From NCBI GenBank assembly GCA_016719405.1, contig JADJZE010000001.1, positions 372,001 through 436,000 of the forward strand: a DNA stretch of 64,000 bases, read 5' to 3'. A model generated the notes under the pieces. It was not told where the DNA came from. It saw only the letters and a list, made by a program, of their open reading frames with translations, and ran no database searches. Shown here one piece after another: positions 17,655-24,976 of the stretch (positions within the stretch are counted from its first letter, which is position 1; every line of letters begins with the position of its first letter). This DNA is from Candidatus Aalborgicola lynettensis. GTDB taxonomy: Bacteria; Pseudomonadota; Gammaproteobacteria; Burkholderiales; Burkholderiaceae_C. Position numbers and translations under genes: made by a program.

Positions 17655-18335
17655 ATGAATTTCACTTTCTTAAAGCTCGTCTCATCGTCCGTGCTTCTCG
17701 CAGTTTTATCAGCCTGCGGTGGGGGCGGCGACTCTGTCCAAAGCACTGTAGGAACACAGCCCATCGTGGCGGAAAATCAGCTTGTTCCGTTGGCTAGGTA
17801 CGCGGGGGCAACTGGGACTTTCCAGAAAGTCAATTTGACGATGCCTGCAGGCGGGATATTGGATTTGTCACTACAGGGAACAGGCGTGCGTATTTTCGAT
17901 ACCGCGATGAACGTAGTGGGCCAGGCTAGATTTACCCCTTGGGGGGAATATCAGAAGGCTCTGGAGCCAGGAGCATATGTCATTGAGCTTGAATACTGGA
18001 GCGCAAATGCGAAGAATGCAGTCGCTTACTCCCCAACTCTTTTGGCTTTTGGCAATCTTCCCCAGCTCCGAAACGCCATTTACTCTACTGGCGAACCCAC
18101 TACCACTTACCACAAAGCTTCATTCGCGACTACCGCGACAATCAACTTCGCTGGCAGTGGGACGAGTATCACCATTTTCGATTCCAACATGAAATTTGTT
18201 GATGGAACCAACAGTGGTGGGACTCCTCCGTGGTCACCCGTAACGCTGCCAGCGGGCGACTATGTTTTCAAATTCATGTTTTGGAGTGCTAACTCAAAGT
18301 CTGTGAGCATTACGTCGCCAGCGCTGCCATCTTAA
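17655..18335 (+). CDS. Lipoprotein with two PPC-like beta domains
   Basis: 226 residues from ATG 17655, with CAGGGGG upstream. The signal peptide ends in the lipobox LSACGGGG, so the protein is lipidated. The mature part holds two homologous halves: IRIFDTAMNVVG...PGAYVIELEYWSANAKN and ITIFDSNMKFVDG...AGDYVFKFMFWSANSKS. Each resembles a pre-peptidase C-terminal (PPC) jelly-roll domain, normally attached to secreted proteases, but no protease is present here. It is likely a surface or periplasmic binding module. It is cargo of the integrated element and probably controlled by the divergent XRE regulator. Confidence 0.7.
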   Translation: MNFTFLKLVSSSVLLAVLSACGGGGDSVQSTVGTQPIVAENQLVPLARYAGATGTFQKVNLTMPAGGILDLSLQGTGVRIFDTAMNVVGQARFTPWGEYQKALEPGAYVIELEYWSANAKNAVAYSPTLLAFGNLPQLRNAIYSTGEPTTTYHKASFATTATINFAGSGTSITIFDSNMKFVDGTNSGGTPPWSPVTLPAGDYVFKFMFWSANSKSVSITSPALPS

Positions 18336-18442
18336 AACTGGAGTCAAGTTAGATATTTCGACCAGCATTTCGCATGGAAATAATCTGCCGTTTCATCGCA
18401 GACAAGCTGGTTTGCTTTTTTGTTATTTCGTAGGGATTGAGA

Positions 18443-18898
18443 ATGAGAAAAATTGCATTTGCTATTTTGTTGTCGGCGTTATTTACAGGTTGCGCATCCG
18501 TGAAGATGGAAAGTAAAGAGGACTCGGCCAAGGCCAAACAATTTGCGCAACCGCAGGGTGGAAATTCAGGCCTTTATATTTACCGCGACAGCTTTGTCGG
18601 TAAGGCACTAAAGAAGGATATCTGGGTAAATGGAAAATGTATTGGCGAGTCGGCACCCGATATTTTCTTCTACACCGAAGTTGCAGGGGGCAAGGAGCAC
18701 ACGATCTCTACAGAGTCAGAATTTTCTCCAAATGCCTTAGCCTTGTTGGTTGAGACTGGCAAGAACTACTTCATTCGGCAATACATCAAGATGGGTATGT
18801 TCGTGGGCGGTGCCGGACTTGAATCAATTCCCGAAGAGCAGGGCAAAGCGGCAGTTACAAAGCTTAATCTTGCAACACAAGGTAAATGTAGCGAGTAG
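18443..18898 (+). CDS. DUF2846-type lipoprotein
   Basis: 151 residues with signal peptide MRKIAFAILLSALFTGCAS; the cysteine in LFTGC would be lipidated. The mature domain includes GLYIYRDSFVGKALKKDIWVNGKCIGESAPDIFFYTEVAGGKEHTISTESEF, the beta-rich pattern of DUF2846 proteins. It ends with a helical VTKLNLATQGKC. The start at 18443 has TAGGGA upstream. It follows the PPC-like lipoprotein in the same direction 107 bases on. Function unknown; carried by the integrated element. Confidence 0.7.
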   Translation: MRKIAFAILLSALFTGCASVKMESKEDSAKAKQFAQPQGGNSGLYIYRDSFVGKALKKDIWVNGKCIGESAPDIFFYTEVAGGKEHTISTESEFSPNALALLVETGKNYFIRQYIKMGMFVGGAGLESIPEEQGKAAVTKLNLATQGKCSE

Positions 18899-18962
18899 TG
18901 TTTGCAGATGTGCCAATCCTAACGACGAGCTTGCTGCCAATACAGGTGGTTGTGATAACCCC

Positions 18963-19815
18963 GCCGCAAAGCGGCTTGTAGTTGCGCGGTTCTGAGGGAG
19001 CCCCCTTGGGGGGCGGACGGGCAGACCGCGCGGGCGATGCTGCGAAGCAAGCAAGCCCCAAGGGTGGGCGGGGGCACACACAAGATGCACGGCGAAGCCG
19101 CTAGCTAAAAATAATGCGCAAAGCGCCTGACATATGCCACAACGCAAGCACACCACCAGGGCGACAGACGAATGCACGTAGGGCGCAAAGCGACCGGGGA
19201 GTGCAGACGGCTGACACGCCCGCACCAGCGTAGGCAATTTTGCATAATGCCTGCTGCGTAAACCCGAAGGGCGCGAAGCGGTGCGGGACCACAAAATGAG
19301 CTTGCGAATGACTGGGCCTGCACTTTATGCAGTGGGGCGTTATGTAACTTTGCCGTAGCGTGCGAACAATGACGCGCTCCGAACTGGGATGCCAGCCACG
19401 ATGCGAAGCGAGCCGAGACCACACCCAGTGCCACAGCGCTCATACTGCCATCTTTGCGAAGCAACTGGCTATGACTTGCGTGCATTCTGGCAATGGCTGT
19501 ACCCAGCCTTTGCCACTGACCAAGCCAACCAACCGTCGAACTTGCGAAAGTGACGATGTGGCTTTTTTTAACAAAGGCACGACTTAAAAAAGGCCGCATG
19601 GTCACGCTGCTGGCAATAGCGGCTCCAGCACGAGGCGCAAGCGAGCCGAAGCCATCTCTGCGCACCCGCGCACTGATTCACCCTTGCGAAGCACTGATCA
19701 AACACCTCTGCAGCCCTTGTAAGGGGCGCAGCAGCGCCGTGTGCACTGATTGACATACCCAGGCCGCCGAACGTGTGAAAAGCGGTGATGTGACCTGGAA
19801 ACCAAGCGAAGCGAC
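18963..19815 (+). repeat. Array of GCGAAGC / GCAAAGC mini-hairpins
   Basis: GCGAAGC occurs at 19042, 19092, 19273, 19403, 19456, 19686 and 19806, and GCAAAGC at 18966, 19118 and 19185, all on the plus strand, often inside larger stems such as GCCGC-AAA-GCGGC (18963-18975), CGC-GAA-GCG and TTGC-GAA-GCAA. The array begins and ends with the same phrase, GC(A/G)AAGCG(G/A)CTTGTAG. d(GCGAAGC) is known from biophysics as an unusually stable GAA-loop hairpin. No protein is encoded here. Confidence 0.65.
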
Positions 19816-20033
19816 TTGTAGGGTTACATGACCGCGCTGTAGGGATGGAACATGAGTTGAATTCTGCGTTTGAGATTGATGGGGGGGGGGGAGCTTTGGT
19901 TTTTCCCCTTTGGTTGTTAGTTACTGCAGTCGTACCTATTTTGAAAAATTCACAAAACCCTAACGTGCTTGGTTCTGATACTGATCAGGCCCAGGGTGTT
20001 GGCAGAACTTTTGACACTTCTCATACTTCTCTC

Positions 20034-20079
20034 ACTTCATCCCGAGAACTTCTAATACTTCATCCCGAGAACTTTTAAT
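20034..20079 (+). repeat. Tandem 23-base repeat (iteron-like)
   Basis: Two adjacent copies of ACTTCATCCCGAGAACTT followed by (C/T)TAAT, at 20034-20056 and 20057-20079, differing at one position. With the nearby inverted repeats and helicase gene they could be initiator-binding iterons. Confidence 0.6.
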
Positions 20080-20101
20080 ACATCTCCCACTCTGCACGGA
20101 A

Positions 20102-20203
20102 TTTCTTTGGTTTTTTCCACAGGGCTGGCGGACGGTGACCCGTAGGCGTAGCCGGAGGGGTCACAAGTCCGACAAGCCCTGTGGTAAAGGCCGAACCAAG
20201 AAA
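20102..20203. repeat. Compound 100-base hairpin
   Basis: Nested stems: CCACAGGGCT (20117-20126) with AGCCCTGTGG (20175-20184); GGAC (20130-20133) with GTCC (20167-20170); GTGACCC (20135-20141) with GGGTCAC (20158-20164); tip GGC-GTA-GCC. Outer TTTCTT and AAGAAA also pair. Plausible single-strand origin or RNA structure. Confidence 0.65.
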
Positions 20204-20274
20204 GGTCAGTTTCGCGACCTCTATCCATAACCAGCAACTTTTGCTTTGTTTTTCTAGTTGGTTTGTAAGAGGAG

Positions 20275-20362
20275 AATTAATCACCAGCCACTGGAACTGC
20301 GTCGTGGATCCTCCGTCGCTGCGCGCCGGTCTCCACTCCTTGTTCCTAGCTGGTGATTAATT
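20275..20362. repeat. Perfect 14-base inverted repeat with 60-base spacer
   Basis: AATTAATCACCAGC at 20275-20288 and GCTGGTGATTAATT at 20349-20362. Part of the origin-like cluster. Confidence 0.65.
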
Positions 20363-20404
20363 TCTGGCTCATGGTTCTTGGCTTCAACTTAATCGGTACA
20401 GGCT

Positions 20405-20499
20405 TTCCCGTTTTTCCCGATCTTCCCGTTTCGGGACTTTTCGGACTTCCCGGGTAAGTTCCCGTTTTCCCGGTCCGCCCGCCCCCTCTATAAGAGGGG
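20405..20499 (+). repeat. TTCCCG cluster and CCCCTCT hairpin downstream of the helicase gene
   Basis: TTCCCG starts at 20405, 20414, 20423, 20447, 20459 and 20467, six copies in 68 bases, then the stem CCCCTCT-ATA-AGAGGGG (20483-20499). The helicase gene ends 42 bases later on the opposite strand. Could be iterons, with the hairpin also serving as its terminator. Confidence 0.55.
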
Positions 20500-20541
20500 A
20501 GGGAACCGGGAAAAAACCGGGTTGGTTTCAACCTGGTGGGA

Positions 20542-22122
20542 TTAGTTAACCCATAACCAATCGCCCTTCATTCCCAATATGGTTTTTTCCACCAGTGAGG
20601 TAATTACTTCCTTGGCGCGTAGCTTTTTGTGTTTGGCTTCACCCGGCATCTGTGGGGTAACAATCGCAAGTGCCTGTTCAAAGCGAAGACACGGCCTACC
20701 TTTTGGTGCTCCATCCTTGTCAATGTCCACGGACTTGCTCAGCGGCTCCTCAAGTGCTTTTAGGGCTATTGTTTGATTGCTGCCAAGTATCGGCATCTTC
20801 TTTGCAATGGCCTGCGCTGATTGATTGGCGACAATTACGCAGGAAGTGATTGCATCCCCATCGCTATCGATTCCCAAGGGCACAATCTCCAACTTGAACG
20901 GATGCGATGCACCATCTTCACCGTCCTTGTTTTTGGCAATGACCCACTCGCGGTGATCCCCATTACGCTTTACTTCTATGGCGCAATCCAGTGCCGCATG
21001 AAGTGAAGAATGCCCCCTCATCCCTTTCGATGCATCCTTGCCGGTGTGGTGAACCAGCAGCAGTATTCCGCCAATCAATACTTGCAGTTTCTTGGCGGAG
21101 GCGATGATTAGTCCCATGGCTTTGCCGTCACTCTCATCTAAGCCTGGGATAGCTCTGCTTAGGGTGTCCAGCACAACTACACCCGAGGCACCAACGTCGA
21201 GAATGGCTGCTGCTAATTCCTTGATATCGTCATCATCAAGAAGTTCGAACGGTTGCGCGACGTAGCGAATTTTTGGGGAAGTTGAACCATGTCGTGCTTG
21301 ATAGGCACTTAGCCGACCAGCAACTCCTGCTTCTCCTTCCAGTGCGATATAGGTCACAGCGCACTGCTTAACTTTATGACCAAACCAATCATGGCCAAAA
21401 GCAAGGCTTTGCAACATATCCAGAACAAGGAAGGACTTACCTGAACCGCTGGGTCCGAACATTACGGCAAGGCCACGTGCTGGTAACACGTGTTTGACTC
21501 GCCATTGGATTGCCGGAAGCTTGTGCATATCATCATCAGTCACCAGCTTGTAGCGGAATATTGGTCCTACAGGGACTTCCGGTAGATCAATCAATGCTTC
21601 GGTGTAACCCTCCTGCATCAACTCGTTGTCAGGAGTTTCAGTGGGAGGAACTGCCAACTCTCCCGTTGCACTAACGTTCGCGCTTTCAAGTAGTAGTCTT
21701 CTAAACTCTCTCGTAGTCTGGTTGAACAGATCAACTTTCCGGGCTATAGTTCTGTCGGATTGGTTTAGTTGAAACGCCTCGGTTGCACCCGAGGCGTTTT
21801 CATTTTTGAACCTGTAATTGCCTCTGGAGGCTGCAGCACCTTGGCTGGCAATATTTGGTGGAGTCATGGTGCAACTCCTCCAACTATTTTTGTAGCAAGC
21901 TACTCTTTTGTGAGCCCTGCCGGATCTATCAACAATAGATTGATAGATGGTCTCGATAATCACCCCTTGTTTTTTGAGGCGCGCAATTCCAGCCGCCGGG
22001 GATAATATTCCGTTTTCCAACAGAGCTATTGTGCTCATGTGCAAATTTTGGTTTGCCACGAGAACAAGTAGTAGCTCCGCCAAAGCAGGCTGCTTTTTGA
22101 ATTCTTGAATCTTGGTAATCAT
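20542..22122 (-). CDS. RepA-type hexameric helicase / AAA ATPase with N-terminal helix-turn-helix
   Basis: 526 residues. Residues about 210-430 form a RecA-like ATPase close to RSF1010 RepA: Walker A VMFGPSGSGKSFLVLDML, GHKVKQCAVTYIALEGEAGVAGRL, Walker B-like ASGVVVLDTLSRAIPG, and LLVHHTGKDASKGMRGHSSLHAALDCAIEV. It should unwind DNA at the element's own origin. The first 85 residues look like a separate winged-helix unit (LAELLLVLVANQNLHMSTIALLENGILSPAAGIARLKKQGV). An internal ATG at 21867 has a strong GGAGG site, so a shorter 441-residue ATPase may also be made. It lies between origin-like repeats and the AlpA-like gene. Confidence 0.8.
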   Translation of the reverse strand: MITKIQEFKKQPALAELLLVLVANQNLHMSTIALLENGILSPAAGIARLKKQGVIIETIYQSIVDRSGRAHKRVACYKNSWRSCTMTPPNIASQGAAASRGNYRFKNENASGATEAFQLNQSDRTIARKVDLFNQTTREFRRLLLESANVSATGELAVPPTETPDNELMQEGYTEALIDLPEVPVGPIFRYKLVTDDDMHKLPAIQWRVKHVLPARGLAVMFGPSGSGKSFLVLDMLQSLAFGHDWFGHKVKQCAVTYIALEGEAGVAGRLSAYQARHGSTSPKIRYVAQPFELLDDDDIKELAAAILDVGASGVVVLDTLSRAIPGLDESDGKAMGLIIASAKKLQVLIGGILLLVHHTGKDASKGMRGHSSLHAALDCAIEVKRNGDHREWVIAKNKDGEDGASHPFKLEIVPLGIDSDGDAITSCVIVANQSAQAIAKKMPILGSNQTIALKALEEPLSKSVDIDKDGAPKGRPCLRFEQALAIVTPQMPGEAKHKKLRAKEVITSLVEKTILGMKGDWLWVN

Positions 22123-22181
22123 TTCTCTGTACCTCTCATTGCCGCTTCATTCCGGTTTTTGGTGGTCATGGCGTGTGCTCC

Positions 22182-22427
22182 TTATGACAAGGCCAGTTCG
22201 GTGCGCTTTGCGTGCAACACTTTCACCAGTTCGCGGATTTCCGCATCCGACTTGCCAGCGATACGCGCCGCTGCAATCGCTTTAACCTCATAGTCAGGCC
22301 AACCCTTTGAACGCTGCCCAATGGCAACCCCGGTGGTGAATAGCCCATCACGGATCGCGTTGTATTGGCTCGCATCCGAACGCCATCCCATTTCAGCTTT
22401 AGTAGCTGGCAGTCTCCAAATTGACAT
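22182..22427 (-). CDS. AlpA-like / excisionase-type regulator
   Basis: 81 residues. MSIWRLPATKAEMGWRSDASQYNAIRDGLFTTGVAIGQRSKGWPDYEVKAIAAARIAG has the MerR-like winged-helix layout of AlpA proteins: a short helix-turn-helix, a wing ending with the GQRSKGWP turn, then EVKAIAAARIAGKSD. AlpA controls integrase expression and excision in P4-like elements. The position between helicase and integrase genes supports this. Confidence 0.8.
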   Translation of the reverse strand: MSIWRLPATKAEMGWRSDASQYNAIRDGLFTTGVAIGQRSKGWPDYEVKAIAAARIAGKSDAEIRELVKVLHAKRTELALS

Positions 22428-22516
22428 TACTTACCCCTTTATGTTTCTCGCTGGCGGTTGCTAGCGATTGGGGGCAGTTTTCCAAAATTGACTTATTCAG
22501 TCACTGTCAAACGGTG

Positions 22517-22891
22517 TCACGATTTGACAGGGCGGCGTACTCTGCGGGATACTGTGCTTTCGGAGGTGTTGTGGTCTGCTCCAAGTTTGGCAATGGCATC
22601 TTCATACGTCATCCCGGAAGACCTCAGCGCATTCATCTCGACTCGCATCAGAAACGACTCAAAGTCTGGCAGGAGCGCAAATGTTCCATGTTCAGCGAAG
22701 CTTTGCAATGCGACTAAAAGCGACTCAACGTCAGCTTCCTTAACGAATATCTGAAATTCCGGCTCATCCTCGGGATTAATGCAATAACAACTATCAGGAC
22801 TGGATAGCCCACGAAAGTAGGAGGCGGCAAGCCCGCTGCGCGCACGGTCTTCCTTAGAGGCCCTGCGGCCAGCCTTTTCGCTTTTTGCCAT
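22517..22891 (-). CDS. Hypothetical protein of the element (124 aa)
   Basis: A basic N-terminus (MAKSEKAGRRASKEDRARSG), a middle acidic segment (DEPEFQIFVKEADVESLLVALQSFAEHGTFALLPDFESFLMRVEMNAL) and a C-terminal stretch SGMTYEDAIAKLGADHNTSESTVSRRVRR that reads like a helix-turn-helix. Lies between the AlpA-like gene and the integrase on the same strand. Possibly a DNA-binding accessory; no family recognised. Confidence 0.6.
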   Translation of the reverse strand: MAKSEKAGRRASKEDRARSGLAASYFRGLSSPDSCYCINPEDEPEFQIFVKEADVESLLVALQSFAEHGTFALLPDFESFLMRVEMNALRSSGMTYEDAIAKLGADHNTSESTVSRRVRRPVKS

Positions 22892-22985
22892 GCCTTGCCA
22901 TCCTTGAATCTTGATATGGAAAACGCCATCCGTTCCCTCGTACAGAAACGGGGACCAGACGAGAGCTAGGCGTTGTCTAAATGTT

Positions 22986-24224
22986 CTACGCCGCCTTGAA
23001 CTGGATCACGTCCGCACCCATGGCCAGCTTGTCCAAATAATCGGCCCATTCTTGAATCATGGTGAACCGCTGTTTGATGTACTTGGTTCGGTTGTAACTG
23101 GTACCGTTCGCGTCCTTCTTTGCGTGGGCCAGATTCGCTTCTATTACCTGCCAGTCGATATTCAACTCATCCACCAGCATCGTGCGTGCGCTTGCTCTGA
23201 AACCGTGCCAGCTTTGCTCTTTGCCAAATCCCAACGCATACAAGGCACTGCGTACTGAATTGTCAGATACCGGCCTGTCATGGCTGCGTTCACCGGGGAA
23301 AACATAAACCCCGTGCCCGGTCAATGGCTGGATGCTGCGCAGTAGGGCTACGGCCTGTGTGGGCAATGGCACGGTATGGGCTTCGCCTTGCTCCTTCTCC
23401 AGCTTGGTGCGCTTCATTTTCATGCTGGGGATAATCCAAAGAGCTGCGTCAAGATCAAGCTCGGCCCATTCCATCATGCGCAGATTGCCAGGTCGTTGGT
23501 ACAGATAAGGGGTTAGCTGCAAAGCGGTGCGCACTATCAGCCCACCCTTGTAGCCCTTGATAGCCCGCATCAAACCGCCCATACGGGCCGGATCAAGGAT
23601 GGCTGCAAAGTTCTTACCCCGGTAGGGTGTCAACCGGCCTTTCAGCCCCTCGGTGATGTTGCGTTGCTGCACAGTGGCCGTGGGCAACCAGTAGTCCCAT
23701 ACCTGCCGCGCCAGCATCAATACCCAGTCTGCCGTTTCAATCGCGCCGCGTTCCTCCACCTTTTGCAGTGCGGCCAGGAGTTCCATGGCGTCAATATCGA
23801 TCATGGCCCTGTTGCCGATCCACGGAAACAGGTCACGCTCCAATTGCCGCAACGATCTTTCAGCATGGCTTGCGCTCCATTGGGGGGCTTGCTTGCCGTA
23901 CCACTCCAGGGCCACTGCTTTGAATGTGTCGTCGCTTGGTCGGGTTGCTTTCAACTTTTCAGCTTTGCGCACCTGCACCGGATCACGGCCCTCCGTCTTG
24001 TGCAGTTTGGCCACGTCACGGGCTTTGCGGGCTGCCGACAGCCCCACCTTAGGGTAACTGCCCAGCGCCAGACGCCCCTCCTTGCCGTCAGCGTAGGTTT
24101 TCCAGAACCAGCGCTTTGACCCCGCCGGGCTGACTTCCAGATACAAGCCGCCAGCATCCGTAAGCCGCTCGCGTTTCTTGCCAGGAGGACAAGTGGCGTT
24201 TTTGCATTCGGAATCGGTCAGCAT
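22986..24224 (-). CDS. P4-type tyrosine integrase
   Basis: 412 residues. N-terminal DUF4102 arm-binding domain (LTDAGGLYLEVSPAGSKRWFWKTYADGKEGRLALGSYPKVGLSAARKARD), a core-binding SAM-like domain, and the catalytic domain with the first arginine in YLYQRPGNLRMMEW, the HGFRASART box (His and second Arg), LAHAKKD and the tyrosine region SYNRTKYIKQR. It recombines the element into the 3' end of a small RNA gene; ssrA lies directly downstream. The GTTCCCCGG sites just upstream of its start probably bind the N-terminal domain. Length and motifs are complete, so it is likely functional. Confidence 0.92.
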   Translation of the reverse strand: MLTDSECKNATCPPGKKRERLTDAGGLYLEVSPAGSKRWFWKTYADGKEGRLALGSYPKVGLSAARKARDVAKLHKTEGRDPVQVRKAEKLKATRPSDDTFKAVALEWYGKQAPQWSASHAERSLRQLERDLFPWIGNRAMIDIDAMELLAALQKVEERGAIETADWVLMLARQVWDYWLPTATVQQRNITEGLKGRLTPYRGKNFAAILDPARMGGLMRAIKGYKGGLIVRTALQLTPYLYQRPGNLRMMEWAELDLDAALWIIPSMKMKRTKLEKEQGEAHTVPLPTQAVALLRSIQPLTGHGVYVFPGERSHDRPVSDNSVRSALYALGFGKEQSWHGFRASARTMLVDELNIDWQVIEANLAHAKKDANGTSYNRTKYIKQRFTMIQEWADYLDKLAMGADVIQFKAA

Positions 24225-24255
24225 GGCATTCTTTCATTGGGGAACCGGGGTGAAA

Positions 24256-24317
24256 CCGGGGAACAACTGCCCTAAAAACCCGTTCCCCGGTGTTTTGTTC
24301 CCCGGTATGTTCCCCGG
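24256..24317. repeat. Four GTTCCCCGG sites, right arm
   Basis: One inverted copy at 24256-24264 and three direct copies at 24282-24290, 24297-24305 and 24309-24317, between the integrase start and ssrA. Matched by two copies 8 kb to the left. Candidate integrase arm sites; they also overlap the integrase promoter, so could couple binding and repression. Confidence 0.65.
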
Positions 24318-24335
24318 TTTTGGTTTGGCAGTCAA

Positions 24336-24423
24336 TAGCGGCCTTTGTACGTCCTTGCAATGTAAGCACTTGATTTACCAATGAAAAAGGCCGCTAAGTG
24401 TATGTCCTTAGCGGCCTTTGTAC
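24336..24423. repeat. 15-base direct repeat next to ssrA, candidate attachment core
   Basis: TAGCGGCCTTTGTAC at 24336-24350 and again at 24409-24423, the second copy forming the right arm of the ssrA terminator. Such a duplication beside an integrase suggests an attachment core, perhaps from successive integrations. No third exact copy is seen at the left end. Confidence 0.5.
24386..24419 (-). terminator. Terminator of the tmRNA gene
   Basis: AAAGGCCGCTAAG (24386-24398) pairs perfectly with CTTAGCGGCCTTT (24407-24419); on the minus strand the stem ends in a T-run (complement of 24384-24388). It lies 12 bases beyond the tmRNA 3' end. Confidence 0.85.
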
Positions 24424-24430
24424 AGGGTAA

Positions 24431-24819
24431 TGGTGGAGCTGGCGGGATTTGAACCCGCGTCCGCAAACCTTTTTCGAGCAGTTCTACATGTGTAGCCGTC
24501 TGATTTAAGTCTCGCCTTTTACATCGCGCAGTGGCACGCTATGCAAAACGCCAGTAACCTATTTTCTCGACCCACCCTAAGTCACCCAAGGCAGGCCCAG
24601 CCGAATGAAATTACCCCACAGCCTGGACAACCTGACCTTGCGATCTGACTACCCTTGCCCAGCCTATCGGCTTGCTGTTGTGAGGCTCACGTGCAATTAA
24701 GCAGCGAGTGCGAAACGTTCGTCGTTTGCAGTTAGTTTTTTTCTGCTGTTTTACGAGGTAACAGAACCTCGACATGCCCTGCTGCGCGTCCGAATCCACG
24801 TCGAAACCAGTGCAGCCCC
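24431..24819 (-). ncRNA. ssrA: tmRNA (transfer-messenger RNA)
   Basis: About 389 bases on the minus strand. The 5' end reads GGGGCTGCACTGGTTTCGACG and the 3' end is a T-arm (GGGTTCAAATCCC) and acceptor ending CTCCACCA, as in alanyl tmRNAs. The tag frame at 24729-24697 encodes ANDERFALAA followed by TAA, the betaproteobacterial proteolysis tag. It rescues stalled ribosomes together with SmpB. Its 3' end is the probable insertion site of the neighbouring integrated element. Confidence 0.95.
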
Positions 24820-24828
24820 TCGGTTCAG

Positions 24829-24834
24829 ATTTTA
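24829..24834 (-). promoter_or_regulatory. -10 box of the tmRNA promoter
   Basis: TAAAAT on the minus strand, ten bases before the G that starts the tmRNA. A TATTGC about 17 bases further upstream is a weak -35. Confidence 0.5.
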
Positions 24835-24976
24835 GGGCATGTTCGCGGATTGCAATAGCCGGGGCTCAAATTTACCTTGCTATGATGCTTCGCGTCTTGA
24901 ACCTTGCTGGGCGGCAGCAAGGCCTCACCAAGACGTGCTGGCGGCGTTGACCGCCTAGGACTTTCACTTGTTTGGG

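Larger units (their letters stand above)
18899..20541. other. Long gene-free region of the integrated element
   Basis: 1.64 kb without a credible protein gene on either strand; the open frames have no ribosome site, odd composition and no resemblance to known proteins. It contains a mini-hairpin array (18963-19815), an 11-base G run (19881-19891), a 23-base tandem repeat (20034-20079), a 100-base compound hairpin (20102-20203), a 14-base inverted repeat (20275-20362) and six TTCCCG copies (20405-20472). The second half looks like a replication origin beside the RepA-type helicase gene. Confidence 0.6.
16200..24430. mobile_element. Integrated satellite-like element beside the tmRNA gene
   Basis: About 8.2 kb with integrase, AlpA-like regulator, RepA-type helicase and cargo, bounded on the right by ssrA, a standard integration target. 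GTTCCCCGG sites lie at both ends: 16314-16322 and 16326-16334 on the left; 24256-24264 (inverted), 24282-24290, 24297-24305 and 24309-24317 on the right. No capsid, tail, terminase, relaxase or conjugation gene is present, so it would depend on a helper to move, as P4-like satellites do. Cargo on the left arm is an XRE regulator, two lipoproteins, a small membrane protein and a hairpin-rich gene-free tract. GC content is lower in the cargo than in the flanking chromosome, fitting transfer. The left boundary is less certain than the right. Confidence 0.7.

Noticed and set aside
19200..19360. Possible integron attC-like sites (GGGGCGTTATGT, CTGCACTTTATGCAG)
   Set aside because: The core and inverse-core pairs needed for attC are not present and no integron integrase is nearby.
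19105..19665. 186-residue minus-strand open frame in the hairpin tract
   Set aside because: Composition is dominated by the reverse of the GCGAAGC motif (repeated LAS/FAS words), there is no ribosome site and no domain; it is a by-product of the repeat.
24431..24470. A tRNA gene at the T-arm-like sequence
   Set aside because: The T-arm and CCA belong to the tmRNA 3' end; no anticodon arm is present at tRNA spacing.
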